A program made the position numbers and the translations under genes. The notes below the pieces were generated by a model. The model was given only the letters and a program-made list of their open reading frames with translations. It ran no database searches and was not told the origin of the DNA. A stretch of 64,000 nt of DNA from the NCBI GenBank assembly GCA_022575985.1, contig JAKSXM010000231.1, forward strand, positions 26,388,501 through 26,452,500, read 5' to 3'. Origin of the DNA: Anagrus nilaparvatae. Taxonomy: Eukaryota; Arthropoda; Insecta; Hymenoptera; Mymaridae. Positions 40,201 to 50,730 of this stretch are shown in pieces (the stretch's first letter is position 1; every line of letters begins with the position of its first letter).

Positions 40201-42933
40201 ATTCTCGAATTTGTTGTTAATATACTAAATTTAGTAAATTTACGATTATTTTTGAAAATTTTCTAATTTTTCTATTTTTTTTGTGAATCTAAGAAAGTTA
40301 CTTTTTACAGTGCAGATATTTTTTAAAGATTTTACTACATAATTCATAAAGAACCAGTTAAGACTTTTCATTTTATTTTTGTTCCGTCCAATTTTGAAAA
40401 AACTTTTAATAATTACACGTTTATAATTAAAATTCTCTTGTATACATTGAAAAAAGGCCTGTATTATTTTTTTAGATTTAAAAAGTTTTTTTTCTTTAAA
40501 TTTTTCATTCTGGCTTTTTTTAAGATTTACCCAAAATAATAAAAGGATAGCTATAATTATATGCCTACCTACTTTATACCTTGTTAAAGAAAGGAATTAG
40601 TTTTTATGGCTTTTTAAATTCTAAAACTCGTTATATCTTAAAATTCAAATATAACGAAGAAAATTACTTGAATGGGCTACGTTAAAAAAAAAAAAATAGA
40701 AGCCAATTATCCTAATCTTTGAAAAAAGAGAATATAAATAACAAGTTATAAATATCAAAGAAAAAAAAAAAATGATTTCATTTCTCATGCCACCTGTCTT
40801 TTCTAATGTTACAGAACGTGCACGTGTTTTGGTTCTCAACAGTCGGGTTCTTCTGATGGTTTTACTTTTGAAGGAACGCCCCAATGCGCTGCTAATGCAC
40901 TTTACGCTTGTTTACAAGCTCTTTTCGGTGTTTCAGTAGCTGGAATTCTTGCTTGTATATTTTCTTTCATGCTGATTTATCAATTGCTGAGTCACGAACG
41001 TAAAAAAATGTATTGGGAACAATTAGAATTGCGTTGTCGCTCACTTTACGGTCAAGGACCTGGTGCCCTTGTGAGTGCTAGACCTGCTGGTACATGCGGA
41101 TGTTGTAACGACTGTGGTGGTATTGGACCTTGGTGGGCGCAGTCACCGGGTAATTTGTACACACCGAATCCAGATTTGACACCGTCGAGGTAAATAACTT
41201 TTATTTTTAGTCGTAAATCAAGTTTTATTTTTTTTTATAAATTAAAATTTTTAACTTAAAGGAGATGGAGACTACCATGGTCAAGACCAAGAGGACCAGC
41301 TCCAGCAACTGATGCGAACTACGGATTTCCGGGCTCACAAGTATCTCACCAAGCGGAAAACTTAATAGACGCTTCAGTAGGCCCTTATAGTATTTTAAGT
41401 ACTCAAGGGGCTAACGCTTATTCAGTACTTCAAGCAACTCGAGACGATCATTATAACCATCAAAACAATAATACAACAAATCCTTACAGCGTACTCGATC
41501 CTACAGTAGCACACTGGGGGCCACCACCACCTTATAGCGATCCTAATAGTCCGGCAAGGAGGCAAGTTTTACCGTTTCCTGGAACTGATGCAAGAAATAG
41601 AATTACAAAAAGAATTGATAGCTTCCCGTTGAGAGATGGTAGGTGTTCTCTCTTTGTTTTTTTCTTATTTTCTTAAATTTTTTATTTCTTTTGTAATTTA
41701 TTGTAATGAACATAAAAAAAAATCGTTTTTTTCCAGCAGATTACAGTAGAGCATCAGAAATAAAAAGGCCAAATGGTAATTACGAGAATACAGAACAAAT
41801 GCAACTAACAAATGAAAATGATAATTCAATGTCAATTATAAGTAATTGTGAAAGTATAATTAGAACAGCATCTGGTACAGCGACGTTAACAAAAAATATA
41901 AATTCAGGAAACAATAAAAATAATAAAAAATTATTAAAAGGAGTTGAAAATGAAGGTTTTCAAACACAAGAATTAACGACAACATCATCAACAAATACAA
42001 CAAAACAATCATCAGAAAGTGAATTATATTTTGGCGATGTATCATCATGCTGTGGTCCTGAAAGTAGTTTATACGACGTTGCTACGGAAAAAGAAGGTAC
42101 TTGTATCTTATTTTTTTATTTTACATTATAATGGATTTTTAGAAAATAACAAAAATTTTTTTTTTATTGTGGTTTTAAGTCCTTTTTTTGTTTCTTTATT
42201 ATTATTCATTGTATTATAGTCCTTTTTTTATTCACGTAGCTATAAAAAGAAACGATAAATTTTAATTCATGAAAAATTTTTTTTTTTGTTAAAATAATCG
42301 CATATTTCAAGTATGTTTATAAATTGAAAAATTCAATGACAATGAATAAAAAAAAAGTTTATTATATAGAAAATAAATTTCTTTTATAGTAATTTATGTA
42401 CTAAAATAATTCATTGAATTAAAATTTTTCTAGGTAAAAAAGAAAATTGTCAATCATCAGAAGCAGGTACAAGTTACAGATCATCGAATAATTGTAACAA
42501 AAGAATCTCATCATCTTCAAAACGTACAGCTCGAACAAGAAATGAAAATTCTTATCATTATGAATTAAATAACAAAAGAAAGGATAGATCATTAAATTTA
42601 AGTTATTCCTCATCAGAAACTGATGATTTACAGCAAAGTACATTCAATAAAAAAAATTATCATACTAATCATAGACAATATGAAGAAATTGGTGATAAAA
42701 GATACTGCAGTAATAATTATGATAAAAATAATGAAAATGTATCAGTTGTATCAGTATTTAATAATGATAATAATCAAGGTGGTAATGAAGAAAATAATGA
42801 TTTATTAAATAAAAATAATGATAATGAGAAAGAAATCAATGATAATAAAGAAAATGATAATCATGATAAGGATGATGATTTTAATAATTTTAGATCTGTT
42901 TTTGACGAAGATGTCAGACCAGTTAATGTTTAA
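19250..42933 (+). CDS. Four-pass membrane protein with PPPPY motif (FAM189/ENTREP-like)
   Basis: Ten exons: 19250-19855, 25070-25286, 29462-29614, 36641-36831, 38575-38637, 38785-38912, 40815-41189, 41262-41638, 41737(or 41740)-42096, 42434-42933. All use GT-AG and phases agree; the sum is 2970 nt, 989 residues. The cytosolic N-terminus holds PPPP, a His/Pro run (about residues 78-92) and an SH3-type PPALPPRPPPRP. Membrane segments lie at about 344-365, 385-401, 411-435 and 486-510. The loop before the fourth has five cysteines (CHYN, CTCFG, PQC). After it come a Cys-rich juxtamembrane stretch (TCGCCNDC), three YSxL sorting-type motifs (YSIL, YSVL, YSVL), PPPPY at 665-669 and an N/D/K-rich tail. 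Topology, cysteine loop and PPxY fit FAM189/ENTREP endosomal proteins that recruit NEDD4-family ligases; Sanpodo is an alternative, but its tail after the last membrane segment is short. The exon 3 acceptor is the least certain. Confidence 0.75.
20327..20485. repeat. Foldback with TACGAATCCG arms
   Basis: AATACGAATCCGAGATCCAT pairs with ATGGACCCCGGATTCGTATT. A similar half-site (AAAATGGACCCCTGATTCGG) lies at about 32965. Likely a small MITE. Confidence 0.6.
22978..23210. repeat. Dispersed repeat family B, copy 2
   Basis: A hairpin of about 40 bp per arm: GGCCAGAAAAATAAAGAATG against CATTCTTTGTTTATGGCC, with GGCGAAGCC at the tip. It is followed by a GC-rich second hairpin (GCCGGACGCGCAGCGTCCGG) that stands out in AT-rich DNA. 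Homologous to 6700-6890. Confidence 0.7.
23375..23600. repeat. Degenerate tandem duplication, about 125-bp unit
   Basis: AACGAAATTAAAATGCTTGC at 23379 and AACGTAATTAACACGCTTGC at about 23498 each precede a CTAAAAACATAAT or ATTAAAAACATAAT block and an AATTTT tract. Confidence 0.5.
24276..24525. mobile_element. Palindromic MITE-like element
   Basis: Outer arms ATAAGACAAA / TTTGTCTTAT and inner arms TCAATCCTCAACC / GGTTGAGGATTG face each other. The middle repeats AGTTTCAAAGAGTTGC and its partial complement. No ORF. Confidence 0.6.
25287..29461 (+). other. Intron 2 of tetraspan gene
   Basis: A 4.2-kb phase-1 intron. It contains the long foldback 25894-26420; otherwise A/T-rich low-complexity DNA with no exon seen. 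Confidence 0.55.
25894..26420. mobile_element. Long foldback element, arms of about 240-260 bp
   Basis: The two halves (about 25894-26133 and 26160-26420) are inverted copies almost to the centre. Paired marks include GTCAGTTACAGCTCC / GGAGCTGTAACTGAC, TTCAAGTGATTT and its inverse, and GGGGAAAAC near CCCTCCCCC. The loop is only about 25 bp. No coding capacity. Confidence 0.8.
33130..33520. repeat. Dispersed repeat family A, partial copy
   Basis: AACATGGAACATGTTTATTT at the left, runs of CCTAGAATAATTT and TTAGAATATTTTTGATTTAG, then AAACATGTTCCATG and ACACAAACCTGTTATAA at the right. The order matches 14945-15262, but diverged. Confidence 0.6.
34423..34444. repeat. TTC microsatellite
   Basis: About seven CTT units inside intron 3 of the tetraspan gene. 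Confidence 0.8.
35900..36060. repeat. Fragment related to the Toll-intron TIR element
   Basis: CAATTTAAAAATTGGTCATT followed by AGGTCAAACATGGTCATTTGG matches the interior of the element at 1060-1868 (about 1515-1562). Confidence 0.55.
36832..38574 (+). other. Intron 4 of tetraspan gene
   Basis: A 1.7-kb phase-0 intron with no repeat structure or extra exon recognised. Confidence 0.6.
39218..39427. mobile_element. Possible piggyBac-type MITE
   Basis: Ends CCCTTTAAGGACGTA and TACGTCCCTAAAGGG form inverted repeats starting CCC. The left flank is TTAA, the target of piggyBac elements, but the right flank reads TTGG, so the duplication is broken or the assignment is wrong. 210 bp, non-coding. 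Confidence 0.5.
39964..40312. mobile_element. MITE family M, copy 2
   Basis: Same 22-24 bp inverted ends as 2296-2722 and the same AT-rich, TTTCGAAAA-containing interior, 78 bp shorter. Confidence 0.8.
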
Positions 42934-45900
42934 AAGTGAATTAGGATAATTGTGAACAGTGTGTGTGTTTGAAAGAATTTTGTAACATTATTATTAGTGA
43001 CTGAATATAAATTTCTTATATTTTTAGTTCCTTCTGATTATTTTTTACACTCGGTATGTAAGCTTAATCATAGTTATTTATGTAAATCGTTTCACCAGTT
43101 AAAGTTGCATTTATATTTTATAAGTTTAACAAAATTAAATTGTTAAGATAATATCAAACTAATTTATATTCGAATTGTAATTATATTAAATTGGTGTTAA
43201 ATTGATTCATGATTTAAGTTAAATTTAAAGTTAAATTTATTTTAATTAAATTAATTGCCTGTTAACTTAAATTGCATGAGAAATTCGATGCTATTAAATC
43301 TTTTATGTATTTGATTTTTTATCGCGTAGAAGATATTTAAAGAAATTGTTTGAAAATTTGGCAACGTTGCTTGCTAGAGTTTGCAAACAAGTGAACCAAT
43401 ATAAAAAATTTTGTTCGAATGAAAATTAATTTGTGCATTTTTCTTTTAAGAAGTAAAAATCAAAAAAAAAAAATTCAATTTACCTATATTTTATAATTTA
43501 TAAGAGAATTATATAAAATAGTTGATTAAAATTATAAGTTTCTTTATAAAAATTATTAATTAGTAAATTAATGCAAGTCAAAATACGAATTATTTGTCTT
43601 TTTTCAAAAAAAGTTTGTGGAATTTTAAACATTGAGCAAGTTAAAACACGAAAAGAAATTTTTTGGTTCACTGTACGTACTAGTACGTAAATTTGCAAAT
43701 TCGTTTTAAACGCAGGGAACCAAAATATTGTTAAATAAAACATTTGCGCATGATTGAAAACCTTATTGTGGATACTACCAATCGTGCCCGATTTATCGGA
43801 CTTCGAATGTTCGTGTTCATGAGAGGTTTTTAATTTAAAATATGCACTTGTTTCATTATTTCTCTTTGTCAAAAAAAATTGCTTCAGATACAATTGGCTT
43901 TGCCTCTTGCTATTTTTTATTAGCAGGTAGAAAAAAACATATTTTCGGAAAGAAAAATTATATAAGACCCAAGGTACCGATTTATTTGATTTTTTTTATT
44001 TTTCTGGGCATAGATGGCATATGCAAGAAAGTTCTGTTTTATTCAATTCTTAAAATTTTGTAACTTTTTGACGTTAGAAGATGAAATATTTCGACTAATT
44101 TGCTTTGTAAAAATTAATTTTTTTGCATATTATATTAATAATAAATTATATTTAAATAAAAAGCTTAAATAGACCAATGACAATATTACCATTATCATTA
44201 ATGGGCTAAAAAATTGTATCATAACACAATCAAAAATGTCTTAATAATAATAATATTAAAAGAACAAGTAAATTAAATATATTTACAATTAGATGTTAGA
44301 ATTATTAGTAACAATGAATAGAAATTTTTTACTCAAATTTTCACAAAAACAAAGAAATGAATTATTTTTAAGAGAAATTTATAAAATATATTGTAAAAAA
44401 TCTCTATTTCCATAACTGATATTTCAAAGACTTAACTTTTTTCCTTCTTAAAATTTACAATAACGTACCTGTTTCTAAATACTGCAGCTGCTATCCTTAT
44501 TTTGTGTTAGGAAATGAACAAATATTTATAATCACAAAAATGTATCATACTAGGTAATTAATGTATACATTTTATATCAAATTTTCTATTAAATATTAAT
44601 TTTTTTAGAGTATCAAATTAGATGCTATTAAAAATAAAAAAAATATCAATAATTTTTAAGAAATTAATTGTAATAATTATTATCTGCCATATATTATTTA
44701 GTAATAAAATTAATGTCATAATTAGTAAGTTAAATTTTTTTTTTTTTACAAATTAATTATATAAAAATGTGAAAAAAGACTTATGTAATCATAAAAAACA
44801 AAATATTATTTAGTGTTATAAACATTGTATTACATTTAATATTAAAATAAAATTGTTTTTTTATAAAATTAAATTAATTATTGAATTTATTTAACTATCA
44901 AGGAATTAAGGATTTCCCAAGTTCAGGATAAGGTATGTAAAATTTTAAAGATTTTTTTTTTTGCAAAAATATATTTTTTTTATTGTTACAATCATATCTT
45001 AGGTACATAGAAAAATCACATATTCTTTTACATATAAACTTATACATATAAACCTATAAGACTGTTTTTTTAACTAAAATTAGGACTTATATACAGGTTT
45101 TTATTCATACAAATTTTTTATTTGTACAGTAATATATCCTTATTATTGATATCTCTAACTACAGTGGAATATTATCTTTTTTTTTTGTCTATGAAAATGA
45201 AATTTAATAATTTTATTGCACTATGATTAAATTTTATAAGCTAAAAAATTTTTATAACAGCTCGGCACTTTTAGCACTAAAAAAATTTATTTGCGTCTTT
45301 TTTAAGTATTTGTTTCATAATTATTCAAGACCTAAAGAACTTTAGGTACCGAATTATAGGCTCAAATTTTCCCGTTTATGCCGTTATTAGATCGCAATAG
45401 ATTTTCAATTTTGGAAAAATTCAATGAAAAATTAAAAAAAAACTTTTTATACCAAAATTAATAATTAATAACAAAATTGAAAAGCCAGATGAATTTGAGT
45501 CCATAAATCTGTACCCAAAAATTTTTTTTAAATTCAAAAATTCCATTTTATCGAAAAACCTCATAGATGTAAAATTTTGTTATATATCATTTCAGTTAGA
45601 GATATTCATTCTTAATATCACATTTTTAAATATCTACCTGAGTAATAATATTTAAATAAAAGTATACAGTCATTTTTTCGTAAGAGCTTTAAATTACTAA
45701 GTACACATTGATTTGTAATATTCACCCATTTTGTAAGTTTCTATAAAATGTTTTGATTTGTTGAAAACAATTTATAATAAATATGCTTACAGATTATTAT
45801 TTTTTATTTATTAGATTCTTTATTCTTTATTCTTTATTTTAGATTATTATTAATAAAAACCAGTTTCTATATTAAAGAATTATTTTAAAAACTTCATTAT

Positions 45901-46349
45901 TTTAAAAATTCCCAGATATAAAATTTTTATTTTAAATAATTTTGATAAACATAACTACTATAAAAAACAAATTTTGAAAATAATTTTCTGGGCAAAATTT
46001 TATGTACAATCTATGTTATATAATATGTATTATTTTTTATAATAATATTGTATTTTATAATATCAAAAGCAGATAATAGAAAATCGATGTCACAGTAATG
46101 ATGTTTAGCCAACGAAAATAAATACATAAGTGATTTACGCTAATCATTTGTAAATTAAACTTAATCTATAAGATTCTTTTAAAGAATACAAAACGTAAGA
46201 AAAAGTGCATTTTTTAATTACTCATAAATAATTTGTATTAACATGGAACCATAAATACATTCTATGCATGCACATAAGATTCAAGAGGAAAGTTCAATTT
46301 AGTCCTATTTAAGGCAAGGGGTCATTGACCTAAAATAATTCAGGTTTAG
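42934..46349. other. 3' flank of tetraspan gene, no further gene seen
   Basis: Follows the TAA at 42931. The 3' UTR must begin here, but I could not fix a poly(A) site. The longest frames are F/K/Y-rich and lack known motifs. Confidence 0.5.
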
Positions 46350-46829
46350 GAACTTAGCCAATCGAAAGACTTTTATAGTTCCGGAAGATCTAACATATCA
46401 TTTGATTCTTCACCTAGTAAGGTGGAATTTGTGAGTAGAACAGATAGTTCAAAAATTGGTAGTGATTTCAAGAAAGGCGAAAACGTATTTGAAAGAAACC
46501 CATTATCAAATTCCTCTATCAATCAAAGATCTAGTTTTTTAGATAAAAATACTTTGGATGATTTCAGTTATTAACTTCTAAAAAGTGGATTTCTAAATGA
46601 CACAAGCCTAAACAGAATATTCACAAAATAAAAATACTTTGGAAGAAACCTACTGTAAATCCAACTTTGAACAATCCAACAATCCAATGCTAGATCCTGG
46701 AGAAACGCAAAAAAGTCTAATCAAAACTAGCAGACAGTGCATTACGTTCATAGAAAACGAAACAAGAAATAGGAAAAAATGTAGTACTTACAATAGAAAT
46801 AAAAAGAGATCCACACAAAATGTTTAAGT
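46350..46829 (+). pseudogene. Decayed serine-rich coding remnant, unrecognised
   Basis: An open stretch 46350-46574 reads as normal-looking protein (SSPSKVEFVSRTDSSKIGSD, then FERNPLSNSSINQRSSFLDK) and stops. A second open stretch (46629-46827) begins NKNTLEETY, echoing DKNTLDDFS just before the first stop. This suggests an internal repeat broken by a frameshift. Composition is richer in S, E and D than the background frames. No domain recognised. It sits at the left edge of the broken-transposase cluster. Confidence 0.4.
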
Positions 46830-47172
46830 TATTACACAATAATTCAGAAGTAAACTCTTTTCATCAAATCCTTCAGCCCAAGGAATACCTGATTTAAGAG
46901 GTGATATTTAAAGAATCAAGAAATGATAGATTCATATTCAATCCGTTTTTATCAATAGATGCCAAAATTAATTGTGTCTCAAGACAAAATGATACAAATT
47001 ATTGCCTTGAGACAAATAGCGATATTAGAAGTTGCTGGTTTGGAAAAAATCAAATTGTCGATATCTGATATTAGAGAACTGGTCGAAAACTTCAGCTTCA
47101 TTTATAAGAACTTAATGGTATATAATTCCAATGAGAATTGGAAAAAAAGACCGGGTTTTATGAAATTAACAT

Positions 47173-47651
47173 TTGTACTTAAGTTTCATCAAAATTAATT
47201 GTTTACTTTATTGGATAACCGTCATTGTTGATGGAAGTTGGCTAAAGAGAAGTTACAAAAGAAGTAAATATGATTCACTTTCTGGTTGCGCGGTAATTAT
47301 AGGTAATCGAACAGAAAAAGTTCTTTTCATGGGAGTCAGAAATAAATTTTGCTCAGTTTGTGAATTTTGCATTACAAATAATTAATCAAGCAATTACCAT
47401 AAATAAAAGATCACGTTTGCTATAAAAACTAGGGGCAATTTGAAAGTTCTGGCGCAATGAAAAAGGATATAATCGTAGTGGGATACAAGTGCAGTTTGGC
47501 GATTCACGGGTTAATTTATAAAACTTTTGTTGATGACGGGGATAGCAGCATCTATTCGGCAATATTACATAATCGTCCATATAAAAAAATGAATATTACC
47601 GTAGAGAAGATTGAGTGTAAGAACCATTTGTACCGCAACTTTACAAATTGA
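47173..47651 (+). pseudogene. Mutator-like transposase fragment, copy 1
   Basis: Two frames carry consecutive pieces of the arthropod Mutator-like (MULE) transposase core. First comes VIVDGSWLKRSYKR, then LSGCAVIIGNRTEKVLFMG and VRNKFCSVC (to 47385). Then, in another frame, come GAMKKDIIVVGY, VDDGDSSIYS and VEKIECKNHLYRN (to 47651). The pieces are separated by a frameshift and by an in-frame TAG at about 47432, where relatives of this family usually have tryptophan (YKNxG). No N-terminal or C-terminal parts are found. Not functional. The block 47229-47808 is duplicated at 48625-49204. Recognition of the family is from memory of its motifs. Confidence 0.75.
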
Positions 47652-47808
47652 ATTTCAGATGCATCGGCATAAGGTGTGTATGGATATGGTAAGGGTAATG
47701 TTTTACCTATTTGTACCAGGATTAACAACTCAGCATTCACATTCAAAAGAAATATACAAGTAGTCATCGATAGGTAAAACGATAAAACAAACTTAAGTAT
47801 CGATGAAA
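47229..47808 (+). repeat. Direct repeat block, copy 1 (partner 48625-49204)
   Basis: About 580 bp repeated at an offset of about 1396 bp with roughly ten differences seen. It ends in AAGTATCGATGAAAAAAGTG. The intervening DNA holds the EB/EGF-like gene end. Confidence 0.85.
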
Positions 47809-47839
47809 AAAGTGACGATGAAAAAAGTGATCGATGGGC

Positions 47840-47931
47840 AGTAAAAGGAAACTCCTTGGTGATTGCGGTCTAGTTCATATTTAAGGTGTTGCTTAAAGGT
47901 ATTAGCTGAAAACGCATATACTCAAATTGAA
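47840..47931 (+). repeat. Direct repeat, partner at about 53741-53833
   Basis: Starts AGTAAAAGGAAACTCCTTGG and ends ACTCAAATTGAAAG. The two copies differ at only two or three bases. The distant copy continues in an open frame (ENACTQIERGILYNLDIIGG), hinting at an old coding source that I cannot name. Confidence 0.75.
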
Positions 47932-48002
47932 AGATTGAAGAGATTGAGAAGAAGATTGAAAGATTGAGAAAGAAGATTGACAAAAGATTGGCCAGATCCG
48001 CC

Positions 48003-48469
48003 AGTTGTGTGTCTGGTATTTGTACCTGCCAGGGTGGTTTTATACGTAGGGGTGTACTGTGTGTTGCTGAGCTGGGTACGTAATGATTTTATTTTGAAAG
48101 TAAAGGTAAAATAAAATAATTTGACCAAAAAAATTTTTTCAGCGGGTGATACAGTTTCATGTGTTGGGTCCTGTAATGAGAAGTTTATTCAGGCTGAGGT
48201 TCCAGGTGAAATATTTTTGTCTATACTTTACAATAATAAAAATTTCAATATAAAGTCATGCATATTAATCTTTTATAACTTTATTTTTGTTTTCAGGCCA
48301 GAGAACCGTGTACTCATTATATGTTGCCGTTGGGGTAGCTTTAATTTTGCTAGCTAGTGTCGCAGTCATCTATATTAGGAATATTTACCGTCGTAGGCTT
48401 ATTCGCCAACAGGCACTAGATATTTTTTACAATAAGGATGGCTCGACTTCCACCAGCATATTTTCTTAA
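48003..48469 (+). CDS. 3' end of EB/EGF-like single-pass membrane protein gene
   Basis: Three exons join in frame: one ending at 48075 (start uncertain; open back to 47931), then 48143-48205 and 48297-48469, all GT-AG with phase 1 at both joins. The product reads ASCVSGICTCQGGFIRRGVL, then a second short cysteine stretch (VSCVGSC), then a membrane segment (VAVGVALILLASVAVIYI), a basic stop-transfer (RRRLIRQ) and a tail of about 25 residues. The CxxGxCxCxxGF pattern fits an EB or EGF-like module of an extracellular receptor-like protein. An AATAAA signal overlaps the stop codon region (48469-48474). No upstream extracellular exons are recognisable, and the piece is bracketed by the duplicated transposase blocks. 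It may therefore be a displaced gene end rather than a working gene. An A/G-rich 7-bp-type repeat (AGATTGA) lies just upstream. Confidence 0.5.
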
Positions 48470-48624
48470 ATAAATATATACACACACTAAAAAATTATTA
48501 TGTAAAACTGCTTTATTAATAATAAAAAGACTTGTATAATATTATACCAAGAAAAAAACTTAACTAAAAGCTAGCAAGAAAAACTTGACACGTAATCGAG
48601 TTAGATGGTGTAGAATATCCAACG

Positions 48625-49044
48625 TGGAAGTTGGCTAAAGAGAAGTTACAAAAGAAGTAAATATGATTCACTTTCTGGTTGCGCGGTAATTATAGGTAAT
48701 CGAACAGAAAAAGATCTTTTCATGGGAGTCAGAAATAAATTTTGCTCAGTTTGTGAATTTTGCATTACAAATAATTAATCAAGCAATTACCATAAATAAA
48801 AGATCACGTTTGCTATAAAGACTAGGGGCAATTTGAAAGTTCTGGCGCAATGAAAAAGGATATAATCGTAGAGGGATACAAGTGCAGTTTGGCGATTCAC
48901 GGGTTAATTTATAAAACTTTTGTTGATGACGGGGATAGCAGCATCTATTCGGCAATATTACATAATCGTCCATATAAAAAAATGAATATTACCGTAGAGA
49001 AGATTGAGTGTAAGAACCATTTGTACCGCAACTTTACAAATTGA
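48625..49044 (+). pseudogene. Mutator-like transposase fragment, copy 2
   Basis: Near-identical to copy 1 but starting within the DGSW motif (only GSWL-equivalent bases onward). It has the same frameshift and the same TAG, so it was copied after inactivation. A handful of substitutions separate the two (for example AAAGTTCTT against AAAGATCTT, and VVGY against VEGY). Confidence 0.75.
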
Positions 49045-49204
49045 ATTTCAGATGCATCGGCATAAGGTGTGTATGGATTTGGTAAGGGTAATGTTTTACC
49101 TATTTGTACCAGGATTAACAAGTCAGCATTCACATTCAAAAGAAATATACAAGTAGTCATCGATAGGTAAAACGATAAAACAAACTTAAGTATCGATGAA
49201 AAAA

Positions 49205-50311
49205 GTGAACATTTGTAAAGAGAAATCATAAATTTGAGTTACCACATTTTTGGTAATCATAATGGTTGCACAAAAAATAAAATCCCCTGTGAGAAAAAGA
49301 GTAAAGTATCGATAAAAAAAAGTGAGTGATTCATATATTTTATTTTACATTTCCTCTTTGTACTCAGTATTTTATTATCGTTTTAAATTAAATAATTTTT
49401 TAAGTTAAATTTGTTTTCTATTCATTTTAAAAATAATTTCCTCGAATTACTAAAAAATTTATAATTATAAAAAAGGGTAAGACAAAATATTTATTTATTT
49501 CTTTTTATTTTTTCGAAAAGAGTGCTAACATGTCTAAAGTACTCGACTATCGGAACCACGCTGGGACACTTCAAAGATACTATTTTTATCTTTTATTTTT
49601 TTTTCGCAAATTTAAATATCATAATTAATTTTTAACTTTTTAATTTTTTTTTAGAATTACATTAAGTTTGTCCAAAGGACGGGGCAAGTCTAGAAAACTT
49701 GCTAACACCTTCTCGATTAATTGTTTAGATTTAATTTTTTTTAATTAAATTTAATTATTTAATAATTAAACAATTAATGACAAAGGGCAAATTTATCGTA
49801 ACAAATTGGCATACCTTGCGGGTAGTCTTGTACAAATTTTAGCTAAAATTAGTATTCTTTTCTTTAAAATTAATTTTTATTTTTATTTTTTTAATTAGAA
49901 TTTTAATTTCTATTAGGGTTTATATAAAAATATAAAAAAATTGCTCATAATTATAAAAAAAAAGTTATTCAAAAATAAATGTTGAATTTTATCTCTTAAT
50001 TACTTTTGCATAAAATCTTTTTTTATTTATTTTTAATCAAAGTTTATAAAATTTGATTTTATTAAATTAATATTTGTTAATATTACATAAAATTTTTTAT
50101 TCAATTAATAAGCAATTACAAATAATTGACATAAATCAGAAGATAAATTTAGAAAAAGTATTAGGAGAATAGAAGTATCAAAGAGGTGACAATTTTTGGG
50201 CCCGTTGCATTTTTTAAATAGAGTACGTTATAACTCTAACCAGAGTGATATTGAACTTCATAAATCAGATAAGAAAATATATTACGACTTACGAGGTTCA
50301 TTATAAAAAGC
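49205..50311. other. AT-rich spacer in the transposon cluster
   Basis: No gene seen. An inverted repeat of ATTAATTGTTTA / AATAATTAAACAATTAAT type lies at 49713-49776. Short GATGAAAAAAGTGA echoes continue from the duplicated block to about 49325. Confidence 0.5.
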
Positions 50312-50730
50312 AATTGTTTTTTTTGTTTTAAAAATTTTGATGAAAATAAGTTAATTTTAGAAGCTGGATTACCTGCAGAGATTATTAATAACCTAATTTC
50401 TATGCATGATAAAGCTTCTGCGCAGACTGCAATGCCAATTAGAAATCATTTAGACCAAATGTTTCCAGGACGCTGGATGGAGGGCGGAGGTCCTATTTCA
50501 TGACCTGTAAGGGGCCCTGATTTAAATTCTTGTGATTACTGTTTCTGGGGAAGGATAAAAATCTTGTATACCAAAGAAATACCTCAACTCGAGAATTAAC
50601 TTGGATACGAATTCAGCAAGCTTTTGCTAGCCTTAAACCAAATGAAATAAAAAAAGCAACACAGGCTTTGTATGATAGAGTCGAAATCTGTAATGGTACT
50701 CATGGAAGGCACTTTGAACATTTATACTAA
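50312..50730 (+). pseudogene. Mariner/IS630-type transposase 3' fragment, copy 1
   Basis: Translates to pieces typical of the C-terminal half of insect Tc1-mariner-like transposases. They are RNHLDQMFPGRWM, GGGPIS then stop (TGA where WPP-type sequence expects W), GPDLNSCDYCFWGRIKNLVY, RNTSTRELTWIRIQQAF, and a natural end NGTHGRHFEHLY followed by TAA at 50728. The SPDLxxxDxxxWG region that holds the last catalytic aspartate is recognisable but altered. The 5' half is missing. Dead copy. Confidence 0.75.

Larger units (their letters stand above)
38913..40814 (+). other. Intron 6 of tetraspan gene
   Basis: A 1.9-kb phase-2 intron that holds a piggyBac-like MITE (39218-39427) and MITE M copy 2 (39964-40312). 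No further exon seen. Confidence 0.65.

Noticed and set aside
43498..43893. 131-codon minus frame downstream of the tetraspan gene
   Set aside because: No recognisable domain and an ordinary AT-rich composition; could be a decayed element, but nothing supports it.
47660..47765. SDASA-like reading after the Mutator fragment, reminiscent of a retroelement RNase H start
   Set aside because: Only a five-residue match followed by a stop; too weak.
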